Shown here: in pieces, positions 22,091-31,900 of the stretch
Layout of the letters: the number at the start of each line of letters is the position of its first letter
Position numbering within the stretch: the stretch's first letter is position 1
Assembly (NCBI GenBank): GCA_004352715.1
Contig: SCFE01000037.1
Coordinates: 1,048,654 to 1,112,653, forward strand
Reading direction: 5' to 3'
DNA length: 64,000 nt
DNA from: Hofstenia miamia
Taxonomy: Eukaryota > Xenacoelomorpha > Acoela
Position numbers and translations under genes: made by a program
Notes under the pieces: generated by a model
Database searches by the model: none
Seen by the model: the letters and a program-made list of their open reading frames with translations, nothing else
What the model was told of the DNA's origin: nothing

Positions 22091-25034
22091 CGGCTCAGAT
22101 ATAGTGAATTATGTACATTTAAATTTTCAGAATCTAAGCATTAAAAATTTCGAATATAGGGAATTCATTTCAAGCTTTAAAAATGATTTAATTCTCGCAG
22201 TTTCCGAAACCTGGTTAAAAAACGAAGATCTAGATACCTCATGGACTGTTAAAGAAACTTATGCACTATTTAGAAGGGATAGAATTTTGAACAAAACGTT
22301 AGGAAAATCCAAAGGTGGAGGTGTATTATTTTTAATCCCAAAGTCATTTAATCCCAAGATACGCAACGATATTAAGAGTAATAACGAATCAAATTTTGAT
22401 AGTTTATGGGTTGAAATTAATAATCCAATAAAAAATTCACGTTTTAAAAAGCAGTTATTAAATGTATCCTACTGTCCTCATAAGAAGTTCTCTAATTTTT
22501 TTATTCAACAACTAGAAGACGAATTATCACTTGCTTGTTCTGAAAATAAAGACTTAGTACTTTTTGGGGATTGGAACCTAAATTATTTTAATGCTAATGA
22601 CCAAAGTAAAATGGATCTGTTTCTGAATACATTTAATTTAGTATTGGCCAATAAAACATTACCTACTAGAATGACATCATCAAGCAGAACACTAATTGAC
22701 TACATTATACTAGCTGAGAACAACAATCTATATTATGAGTATACTACTTCTGAATGCCCATTCTCTGACCACTGTTTTACATCTATCAAATTTCAAAAGT
22801 CTCATTCAGCCCCAAAAAATAACATGAAATGGATTAAAACTCGTGAAAAGTGTATTGAAAATATTAATAATTTTAAATTATTCCTCTCATCAGAAAATTG
22901 GCTTCCTGTATATTCTGCATCAAATTCGAATGAAATGCTAGAAAACTTTTTAAAAATTTTTGAATTTTATCTTAACAGATTTTGCCCTGAAAAAAAAATA
23001 ATGGTTAAAACCAGATCAAACTCCAAAGCAAGCAATAATTTTCCGAATAAACCTTGGATAACTGAAACTTGCAAAGTATTGATTCGCGAAAAGAACAAAG
23101 CATATAAACATTTTATGATTTCCCGAACCAGCAAGAATTTTGCCGCATATAAAAAGGCTAGAAATGCATCGAATATAGAATCTCGTAAGGCATTCAACGA
23201 ATTCATTAAGAATGAATATGCGCGCCTTCCAAGTGAACGTTCAAAATGGAAGCTAATACAAGAAATCACAAATTATAAGCGATCAAAATCAAACTCAATT
23301 GATGTGATAAAAGATCAGAAAGGAAACAATCTTTCTGACAATTTAGAAATAACTAATGAATTAAATAAGACTTTTGTTAATCTAGGAAAATACAATGGCC
23401 CCCTCGTTAAGTACGAAAACGTTTCACGCAAAATTTTTACACCTGAATTTTCTTTCCGCTTCTCAACTAGTTATGAAATTATTAAGTCAATCAATAAGCT
23501 TAAAACCAACAAATCAAGCGGTCCCTCAAGCATTCCCTCATGGGCCCTTAAACTTACTGCAGACATCATTGCAAATCCATTAAATTTTATCTTTAATGAA
23601 TGCATAAAACTAAATTACTTCCCGGATAATTTAAAACTTGCTCACATTACTCCTATTTTTAAGAAAAACGACCCATCAATTGCCACTAATTATCGGCCAA
23701 TCTCAATTACTTCTCCAATAAGCAAAATATTCGAAAGAATATTACATAATCAAATAACTGAACATTTAAATAAATATAATTTATTATCAAACACGCAATT
23801 TGGTTTTCGCAAAAATTTCTCAACAACTGATGCACTATTAAACGCTACTGAAACTTGGAGAGCATCACTTGATTCTAATAAATTTGTAGCTATAGCTTGT
23901 TTAGATCTTTCAAAAGCCTTTGATTCAATTAATCATAACATTCTAATTGAAAAACTATCTTACTTAGGATTTTCTAGTAATAGTAAACAATTGATAACTA
24001 GTTACCTCAGTCAAAGATTCCAAAGAGTTAAATTAAATGATATTTTTTCAGAATGGTTACCGGTTTGCAATGGGGTGCCTCAAGGTACGATTCTAGGTCC
24101 TCTTCTTTTTAGTATTTATGTAAATGACATGCATTCTATAATTAATTGCAATTTAATCCAATATGCCGATGACACTTGCATTTTCAGCGATAATTCATCA
24201 ATGCAACTAGCAGCGGAATCTATAGAATTGAATTGTAACAAATTGTCAAAATACTTTTGCATGCACAAGTTGAATATTAATGAAGCTAAAACAGAATTTT
24301 GTATTTTGCCGCCGAATAAAAACAATTACGATGTTTCTGCAGTGACTTTATGTGTAAATAATATTAATGTTCCTATTGTAGACACTTTCAAGTACCTAGG
24401 AGTAACAATTGATTCAAAGCTAAAATTCAACTCTCACATCAATCTGATAGTTAGAAAATTAGCTATAGGTATAAAAAGTATGACACTAGTAGTTAGGCAA
24501 TTACCACCTTGTGCCATAATTCAATTCTTCCATGCTTTCATCATGAGTCACCTTAATTACGCAAACATTTTATTTACTGATCTAAACGAAGTGCTTTATA
24601 AAAAACTTAATATTCAATTAAGATGGGCATTAAATATCACAACGAAAAACTCATCGCAAACCAAACAGTACATTTCTAGGTCAATTCTTTTTCCAAAACA
24701 ACTAGTTATTTTAAATACCCTTCTGACATTCTTCAAGCTAATCAGAAACCTACCACCTTATAATACGATTAAAATACCGGGATTTATTCATAAACAGAAT
24801 TCAAGATCAAAGCTTTTCACATGCGTTAAGTATAAGAAGAATGTTTTAAAGAAATCCTTCATTAATGTCGCCATTCGAACCTGGAATTCGCTACCTAAAG
24901 AAATTAAAAATATTGAAAAATTGAAATCTTTTAAAAAGCATTTAAAAATCTTCCTTAAGCAAAAATATATTTCTGGAAAATCATGGCTAGGATACAAATT
25001 TTATAACAATGACTGTACTATAACTCGTTATTAA
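22083..25034 (+). CDS. LINE ORF2: apurinic-type endonuclease and reverse transcriptase, intact 983-codon frame
   Basis: The protein nicks target DNA and copies element RNA into the break. The N-terminal endonuclease (residues 1-245) shows YVHLNFQNL, AVSETWL (catalytic Glu), KGGGVLFLIP, LFGDWNLNYF, SRTLIDYIIL and CPFSDHCF (the terminal Asp-His pair). The RT (about 470-760) shows the entry block IFKKNDP, NYRPISITSPISKIFE, QFGFRKNFSTTDALL, CLDLSKAFDSINH, GVPQGTILGPLLFSIYVND, then catalytic YADDTCIF and KYLGVTID. The C-terminal region ends KKHLKIFLKQK, as in CR1/Jockey-type enzymes. No stop or frameshift interrupts it, unlike every other LINE here, so it is the youngest copy. ORF1 is not present upstream; the element seems 5'-truncated near 21.87 kb. 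Codon use is AT-rich like its surroundings. Confidence 0.93.
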   Translation: MNNGSDIVNYVHLNFQNLSIKNFEYREFISSFKNDLILAVSETWLKNEDLDTSWTVKETYALFRRDRILNKTLGKSKGGGVLFLIPKSFNPKIRNDIKSNNESNFDSLWVEINNPIKNSRFKKQLLNVSYCPHKKFSNFFIQQLEDELSLACSENKDLVLFGDWNLNYFNANDQSKMDLFLNTFNLVLANKTLPTRMTSSSRTLIDYIILAENNNLYYEYTTSECPFSDHCFTSIKFQKSHSAPKNNMKWIKTREKCIENINNFKLFLSSENWLPVYSASNSNEMLENFLKIFEFYLNRFCPEKKIMVKTRSNSKASNNFPNKPWITETCKVLIREKNKAYKHFMISRTSKNFAAYKKARNASNIESRKAFNEFIKNEYARLPSERSKWKLIQEITNYKRSKSNSIDVIKDQKGNNLSDNLEITNELNKTFVNLGKYNGPLVKYENVSRKIFTPEFSFRFSTSYEIIKSINKLKTNKSSGPSSIPSWALKLTADIIANPLNFIFNECIKLNYFPDNLKLAHITPIFKKNDPSIATNYRPISITSPISKIFERILHNQITEHLNKYNLLSNTQFGFRKNFSTTDALLNATETWRASLDSNKFVAIACLDLSKAFDSINHNILIEKLSYLGFSSNSKQLITSYLSQRFQRVKLNDIFSEWLPVCNGVPQGTILGPLLFSIYVNDMHSIINCNLIQYADDTCIFSDNSSMQLAAESIELNCNKLSKYFCMHKLNINEAKTEFCILPPNKNNYDVSAVTLCVNNINVPIVDTFKYLGVTIDSKLKFNSHINLIVRKLAIGIKSMTLVVRQLPPCAIIQFFHAFIMSHLNYANILFTDLNEVLYKKLNIQLRWALNITTKNSSQTKQYISRSILFPKQLVILNTLLTFFKLIRNLPPYNTIKIPGFIHKQNSRSKLFTCVKYKKNVLKKSFINVAIRTWNSLPKEIKNIEKLKSFKKHLKIFLKQKYISGKSWLGYKFYNNDCTITRY

Positions 25035-25206
25035 AATAGTACTATAGTAATTTATCCATAGCCTGCAAGATTTCTTTTGTAATTTATGTGAATTGTATGT
25101 ATGTGTTTTTGTGAATTTAGTGACGCTATTCAAATAAATTATCAGTTATCTAATTGTTAACATTTATTTGAATAAAGATTCTCTTATCTTATCTTATCTT
25201 ATCTAA
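25035..25206 (+). repeat. LINE 3' UTR and pentanucleotide (TTATC)n tail
   Basis: The 3' UTR follows the ORF2 stop. AATAAA-like words occur near 25165, then 4-5 units of CTTAT/TTATC at about 25180-25204. A short tandem tail instead of poly(A) is common in CR1/Jockey-type LINEs and marks the 3' end of the insertion. Confidence 0.75.
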
Positions 25207-25479
25207 ACTCCGTGTTTGCACAGGGCACGCCTCAATGGGTTTAGGATATCTTTGCACGCATCAAGAAACTTTCAATGCTCTATATTGCTTCCATGGGACC
25301 AAGACGTTATAAATACATTAAAGTTCGGTTTTTGAGAGAATTTAAAACTTTTTGATAAGTTTGAATTTTTCAAAGAAAAACTTTTAATAGAAAAGTTCAA
25401 CATCACATTCAAGCATGTTGACTAAAGAGCACTCCGATTACGAAATGTTATTTTTTTGCTTCTAATATTTACATTGCCA

Positions 25480-26918
25480 CTTACATATTCACAGGCTAAT
25501 AAGTTGTTTTCATCACAATACTAAAAATGCACCCGCGCTTCAATTTGACAAACCTTTCATATTTACACAATCCATCTGATCATTGTATTATTGTATCAAA
25601 ATGTTCAATTTCATCTATTGAAAATGTTTTAGAATCAGAGATTGCTGATGCATGTAGAAGTAGTTTTTCTGAAGAGCTTACGTTTTCTTTTTCTCAAGCT
25701 AACAATAAGCTTTTATCACTTCATCTGTCTCAATCACTTTTTTCATTTTTTCATCCAATAGATCAAAGCTATCCGGATTACTGGTATAATTGTCTTAATG
25801 AAATTATATTAATGCATGTTCCTCTTAAAAGAAAAAGACGTAAGCAGTATCCAACTTATTTTACCTCGCACACTATTTCATAAGTTAAATATATATCATT
25901 CATACTTACGAAAAAAGCGAACAAATTACTATGAACTATTAAATAGTGCTCTTGAATTTTTTGAATCTATAGAATTAGATAGAATAACGTTTACAGAACA
26001 ATTTTCATATAAAAACTCTACGGTTGCCTGCTACAAACTCTTACATTGTCTAGAAAGAAATAATTCAATTTATCCAATGCACTGGAAAGATACATTTTTT
26101 TATAGTAATTTAGAAATTGCATCTGCATTCAATTTATTCTTTAACTCAGTCTTTCAATCAGATGATTATTGTATTTGTGAAAATGAGTCTCGAAATTTAA
26201 ATAATATTGATATATCGTTAACAGAAATCATAAAACTTATAAGTGAAATGTATAATAAAAATGGAATAGGGAGTGATAAAATTTCAATGACTTTCTTAAA
26301 GAGATTTTCAACAGAATTATTTCCTCATACTTATTACTTTTTCGTAATTGTTTAGAAAACAGGTATATTTCAAGATGTTTGGAAAATTACAGACATTGTT
26401 CCAATTCATAAAAGTGGCAAAAAAATGAAATCTCAAATTACAGACCTATTAGTTTATTACCGAAATTATCTTTAATCTTTGAAATGCTAATTTACAAACA
26501 TTTATATAAATATTTTGGAGCATTTTTATCTGAACAACAGTTTGGTTTCGTAAATAAAAGAAATACATACAGTCAGTTACTTTTATATCTGGATTATGTT
26601 TACTTCAATAATGACTTATCGCATCCTACATATGTTCTATATACTGACTTTAAAAAAGCCTTTGATTCTGTTTCTCACTACAAATTACTCACAAAATTAC
26701 AGTTTTTTGTAATTGGTGGAAATTTACTTTGTTTATTGAAATCTTATCTTAGCAATCGATTTCACAGAGTGATATATGATGGAATCAAGTCCACACTATT
26801 TCCTGTTAAAAGTGTAGTTCTTCAAGGGTCCGTCCTTGGCCCCTTTTTGTTTATAATATGTATCAATGATTTGCCATTAAGTTGTAACTTTAGTAAGATA
26901 TTTATGTATGCTGATTAG
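25480..26918 (+). pseudogene. Second LINE family, endonuclease end and RT, truncated
   Basis: Bases 25527-25883 start in the endonuclease tail (YLHNPSDHCIIV, the Ser-Asp-His block). Frame changes lead to the connector 25816-26355, then RT in 26484-26918: QQFGFVNKRNTYSQLLLY, YTDFKKAFDSVSH, LQGSVLGPFLFIICINDLP and a final FMYAD. A TAG occurs where the second catalytic Asp would be, and no thumb follows. The wording differs from the 22-kb family, so this is an independent lineage. It lacks ORF1 and the 3' end. Confidence 0.8.
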
Positions 26919-27455
26919 ATACAAAAACTTATAAGGGTTGATTAGTAGGCAAAGTAAGTTGCAAGGCTTTGCAAATTAATTGGTTGTTCAATTTAGACGC
27001 AAATAATAATAAAAGGAAAAATGGCTTAAAATCATTCCCTTCCATTGTTAATATAAAATCGACTTTCTGACAGATTCAGAAAGTAATTTTGAGCATAAAG
27101 CCCAAAAATGTATTTAGAGAGGTAGTAAAATTCAATGCACAGCCCCACATTTTAAAGTAATTTGGAATATTTGAAACTTAAATTTCGAGTAATGCAATCT
27201 CACGTTTATCAATAATACAAACGATGTAATATTCTAGAAATTTTAGTATATTTTCAATAAAAGACTCACGTTTAGAATACAAACCTTGAAAACTTGGGAG
27301 ATGTATAGCCTTTTTCGACACCCTGACACACCTATGCTTTTGCTTTTCTATTGGCAATAAAGTTATTTAAAAATATATTATAACTCCACTTTTGTACATC
27401 ACTATGTATATTAAAAGTTCATTTCCAATTTCAAAAAGTTCGTAATCATATGCAA
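26919..27455. other. AT-rich intergenic sequence
   Basis: No motif recognised. Possible AATAAA words occur near 27258 and 27356 on the + strand. Confidence 0.4.
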
Positions 27456-27641
27456 TTAAAAGTTATTCTTAATGTATTCTTCAGCTATTGCAATTTCTTC
27501 TTCTGTCATTTTATCAGTTGGAAGAGTTCTTTCTATAACAATCGCCGCCATTGCAATAACACAAACAATTGCAACTATAGCACTGCTAGCGTATATTAAC
27601 TCTTTACCTCCACTGTTAGATTGTGCTTCACCGATATGCAT
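27456..27641 (-). CDS. Small single-pass membrane protein, hypothetical
   Basis: ATG at 27641 opens 61 codons on the minus strand. The order is a short polar N-terminus (MHIGEAQSNSGGKEL), one clear membrane span (ASSAIVAIVCVIAMAAIVI, about residues 18-36), a basic-flanked loop (ERTLPTDK) and an acidic helix (MTEEEIAIAEEYIK) ending NNF. I recognise no family. It could be a complete small membrane protein or the last exon of a longer gene. Hydrophobic span, charged flanks and acidic tail make it more gene-like than the random frames nearby. No splice acceptor is evident just upstream. Confidence 0.4.
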   Translation of the reverse strand: MHIGEAQSNSGGKELIYASSAIVAIVCVIAMAAIVIERTLPTDKMTEEEIAIAEEYIKNNF

Positions 27642-27866
27642 GTTTTCCAATAGAATGCAATTAATATTTTAGTGGTAAAATTGATATAACTTTGTTAATT
27701 TTTTCAGATCTAATTTGGTAGGGTTTCCTAACCTAAATTCAGCACCTAGTAAATTTCTTAACCCAGGATTTACCGGTCATTCAGTTTTCCTTAAGCAGTC
27801 TGGAACAGATTAATATTTTTCCACTAATATAGCTCTTTTACGGCTGTAAATACTTTTCTATTAATA

Positions 27867-29600
27867 TTATTATTATTATTTCATTTCTTCTCAGCGCTTC
27901 ATGCTGGTATCCCTTTCAGCTCGGGAAACTCACCAGTTCCAAGGGCGTCTGAGAGCTTTCTTCAGAACTCTAGCTGTTCCTAACAATGCTGACTTCGTGT
28001 ACTTCTGCTCCTCCCCACTTTGGTACTCCCAACTCCTCCAAGTGTATCTATTATGCTTCTTACTTACTGCTCCTAGTGCTCCTACTACTACCGGGACTAC
28101 TTTAATCTTCTTTAACTTCCACAGCCTTTCTATTTCCTCTGCCAACTTCCTCTACTTGTCTACCTTCTCTTTTTCCTTGCCTTCTACATTTCTGTCCTTT
28201 GGTACTGCTATGTCTATCACTGTTCCCAATCTTTTCTCTTTGTCTACCACTACTATGCCTGGCCTCCGTGCCTTTATCACGGTGCTCGTCTAACCCATGC
28301 TGCTTGTTCAAGCTCAAATGTACCATTCGTCCCACTTTGTCATGCTTGAACTTATACTCATTCTGCGCCAACTTCTCACACCCTGCTATCAGATGATCTA
28401 CTGTCTCCGCCTCTTTCTTACATAGCCTACACTTATCACTTTCTTCCAATCTTCTATCTATGTGCTTCTTCATCCAGTTTGTTCTTATTGCTTGCCCCTG
28501 TGCTGCCATTATCAGTGCTTCTGTTTCTCTTTTTAGTCCTGCCTTTTTAACCACTTGTTGCTTTTTTCTCTGTCACATTTTTCTGTTTTCCTCCAGTATT
28601 TTCCATGCATTGCCTTCTGCCTATACATTGTTTGGCTCTCTAATTCCCTCCTACTCTAGTATGCACCCTTTCCTTCACTCTCAGTTCTTATCTTCCTTAT
28701 CTCCTTAGTGATCTCCAGTAGTGACCCTCTAGGTTGTGCTTCTATGTATTCCTTTAGCCCTAGTGCTTATGCTTCTACAGATTCCTCCATCCTTACCAGT
28801 CCTTTCCCTCTTTTATGCCTTGCGATGTACAACCTATCAACATCTCCATTTAAGTTGAATGCTCTCTCTGCTGCTAGTATGTTCCTTGTCTCACTGTCTA
28901 GATCCCTAAGTTCATTCATGTTCCCACCTAACTATTCTGTCCATTCAATGCTGACTTGTGTAGTACCTTCCTTACTCTTCTCTTGTATTNCTTGAACTAG
29001 CATACATCTTCAGGTCGTCCATGTACCACAGGTGACTCACTGCTCTACCATTCTTCTCCAACTTATATCGTATACCTGTCTCCTTTAGCGTTTCTGTGAT
29101 AGGGATTAAGCTAACTACGAACAGTAGTGGTGCTAAGCTGTCTCCCTGGAATTTGCCTCGCCTAAACCTCAACCTGTGTCCGTCTATCTCAGTCTGCCAC
29201 TTTCCCATCTCCCTCTCTAGAAATTCAACCCATTTCCGTGAAACTCCATTGGCATCTAACGTCCTCAAAACCCACCTATGTGATATGCTGTCATATACCT
29301 TCTTGTAATCTATCCATGCCATTGCTAAGTTTGTTTTCCTTCTTCTAGAATTCTCAACCTCTGCCTGGTCTATCACCAACTTTTCTTTGCATCGTCTCGT
29401 CTTTGTCCTACATCCCTTCTGCTCCTCTGGTATCAACCTGTTCTGTTCTAAATAACATGCCAGCCTACTTGAAATCCCAGAAGTTAGAAATTTCCAAGTT
29501 GTTGGCAGACATGTTATTGACCTGAAGTTGCATCCCTCACTACCTTTCTTTGGGTCCTTCTGTATCAGAAATGTCCTTCCCACTACAATACACTCTGGAC
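27867..29600 (-). pseudogene. REL-endonuclease LINE, copy A (NeSL/R2-like group)
   Basis: On the minus strand the RT is open from 29583 to about 28991: FLIQKDPKKGS, LPTTWKFLTSGISSRL, LIPEEQKGCR, LAMAWIDYKKVYDSISHRWV, KFQGDSLAPLLFVV and MDDLKMY. A single N at 28990 interrupts it. Downstream, 28554-28300 gives KKAGLKRETEALIMAAQGQA and the zinc-knuckle-like CRLCKKEAETVDHLIAGCEK. After a frame change, 28270-27930 gives PGIVVVDKEK, VIDIAVPKDRNV, VVPVVVGALGAVSKK and SALLGTARVLKKAL. The CCHC-like knuckle followed by a PD-(D/E)xK-type region at the C-terminus marks elements with restriction-like endonucleases. An (AAT)n tail lies at 27867-27886. GC content is higher than the surroundings, and + strand frames here are shadows. 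Confidence 0.8.
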
Positions 29601-29631
29601 TTCAAACCTCGTCTATCTGTAAAGTAGATCA

Positions 29632-30900
29632 AACCTCGAACTACCACTCTTATCATTGGGGCTAGTATTCTTGAAAATGTTCGCTTTTGTGATCTTCTCC
29701 CTAATCAAGTAGCTACTGTGCGCTCATATTCTGGACATGACACCAAGCAACTCACATGCAAGATTGCCCTCTAACCAACAAATTATATAGAGTCTGTGCT
29801 CATCAACACTGGTCTCTTCAATGCTCTCAACACTACAAATGCTCAAATTTTGGAAGCCAAACTAAAATGCTCATTCGTCAAATCCACACCAAATTTACGC
29901 CCGATTTTATTCACTTCTTCGAGATCACACCGGTCTGTCATGATTCAGTCTTAGAAGAAACTTCATCATCAAAGAATTCAATGAAACCATTAAGAGTCTA
30001 CCTGCCAGGAACATCTCAGTTATTCCAGTCTTTGATAGATTTCTTCTCTCACCTCGAATTGTCCACTCTGATTTTCTAAGCAAACACGACGGAATCCATC
30101 TCACTCCTTCTGGAGTTTCCTGCACTCAAAAACTCAAAGGCTCATTTTCCATTCGCCGAATTTCTCATCCATCTATTCGCAATGCAAACATCTCCTATGG
30201 TCAAACTGTATCTTATCCAAAAATGCCGGCCGCTGATACCTACACCTCGTCCTCCACATCCATCAAAATGAAACTGGTACTTTTTATTTTCTATCTATCA
30301 ACATATCTTTGTTTAAACAACGTAGATATATACTATATGCATTCACACTTAACACCACTCAACTCACAACACATCTCCACTGAACACTATTACATAACGA
30401 TACTTAAATTTAGTAAGTTTATTATCTACATATTTATCCGTTTTTGCTCTAAGACTTATTGGAAAATGATCAGCCATTTTCATAAGATCCAATGCTTAAT
30501 ATTTATTAAATTCAGTGTATTTCTTCTCAATAATCTTAATACATATTTTTATTTCTTTCGATTAATTCTTTCTGGAGATGTTAAACCTAACCCCGGACCA
30601 ATTTTAGAAGAATCACAAATAGAAAGTAAACTACGAAATTTCTGCAATAACCATAAATTCGTATATCTCAATTCAAAAAAAATGATTTTCTAAACTTAAT
30701 AAACAAGATAGGTCAAAACGCAATGTTTTTAGTTACTGATCCTAATTTGTTTAATCCTGACTGACATTATGTTGACATTTTCATAAAAAACCGATTCCGA
30801 AAAGGTGGCGGACTCATGATAATGGGTCCAAAATGTTTAAAACCAAAACCAATGCGTAAATTGGAAATAAATGAAAAAACTAAAAGAGTAGTAGACATCG
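29632..30900 (+). mobile_element. LINE with SGNH-esterase-like ORF1, 2A-like motif and endonuclease start
   Basis: Bases 29632-29690 encode TTLIIGASILENVRF, the SGNH block I (usually GDS; Asp is Ala here). After frame damage, one frame stays open from 29942 to 30693. It contains VIPVFDRFLLSPR, the SGNH block V DGIHLTPSG (30088-30114, Asp-x-x-His catalytic pair), a Ser-rich linker, hydrophobic segments, LILSGDVKPNPGP (2A-like) and the start of the endonuclease (NNHKFVYLNS). It continues in another frame as KNRFRKGGGLMIMGPKC to about 30890, then is lost. ORF1 esterase domains are known in CR1/L2-type LINEs. The NPGPIL junction and KGGG block match the 22-kb LINE, so both are one family. Confidence 0.7.
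30574..30600 (+). other. 2A-like ribosome-skipping motif (GDVKPNPGP)
   Basis: The residues Gly-Asp-Val-Lys-Pro-Asn-Pro-Gly-Pro are preceded by a hydrophobic stretch (FYFFRLILS). In 2A peptides the ribosome fails to form the final Gly-Pro bond, releasing the upstream protein. The consensus Glu is Lys here, so efficiency is uncertain. It lies between an esterase-like domain and the endonuclease in the same frame. Confidence 0.65.
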
Positions 30901-31900
30901 TAAATATTAAGGAAAAAACAAAACAAAACCACACATGAAGGTATAACAAGGATATGGACACAAAATGAATGAAAAACTAAGCAAGGAAGGTAAACAAAAC
31001 AAAACAAAGAACTAAACCAAAGTAATAAATTAATACACACTCATAAACACAGACTTACCGAGGCGTTAAAAAGAGACAAACGAGGTAACTTTAAAATTCA
31101 TATATACATGTACATAATTAAGAAACGTAGCAGGCACATTAATAATGATGACTGGTCTTTGGGAAGGACAATGCTTTTTATAAAGTACTCTATAGTTGCG
31201 TAAAAATTTGATGTACTAAGTAATTCGGAAAATCTTTGAAAGTCTGCAGGTTTTATGGCATTCTGACTGCACAGTGAAATATTAATTTTTGGGGTTTTCA
31301 TTTTTTATGTTGCATAATCTACTTAATGGCGTCTCAATTAGTCTAGGAAAAGTAAAATTCATCCTGATTTACAATTCGATTCAAGGTGACTTTATAGATC
31401 TTAAGTATATTTTGAATTTAAAATTTAGTAATAAGCCAATAGCTTGAGGCTTTATCGAATATTTTTGATATATCTGGTTCATTGAAATGAGAAAAATCGT
31501 TTAGAGACTTACCTTGGACGGACGATTTAAATTCTGACTTGAAACCCCGTTTGTGTATTATATATTTTGCAGACTTTCAAGTTCTTTATCTCAAGAAAAT
31601 TGAATTCGATTGCTATAGGTTTTGGGTTGGCTTATGATCGAGTCTAATCGGGTACTGCAGCCATTGGGGTTTAATTGAAATTTTACACTATTCAGTGTTT
31701 TTAGTGTGGATGATAGTGAGGGAGATACGGTTATAAAAGACTTAGTTGGACTGATGTTACAAAGCATGTCCTGTATTTCAGAATTTTGTATCAAAGCCGA
31801 CATTGTCATATTCATCACATCTTCCAGAGTCGGAAAAACGCCAGTTTAATAAAAAACTTATTGATATCTGCGCCATGGATTTTCGTCCAATAAGCGTGGC
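30901..31900. other. AT-rich sequence with short minus-strand frames of unknown origin
   Basis: Several frames of 60-75 codons lie on the minus strand (31301-31098, 31818-31591, 31966-31778). None contains a motif I can name. Bases 30900-31080 are A-rich with KTKQN-type low complexity. Confidence 0.3.

Noticed and set aside
22967-24997. Minus-strand frames of 60-100 codons inside 22083-25034
   Set aside because: Shadows of the intact LINE ORF2 on the other strand.
25230-25400. Target-site duplication of the 22-kb LINE
   Set aside because: The 5' end of the element could not be fixed, so no matching flank could be defended.
27901-28995. Several Ser/Leu-rich + strand frames (also at 57419-58693)
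   Set aside because: They are antisense shadows of the REL-type LINE read on the minus strand, repeated in both copies.
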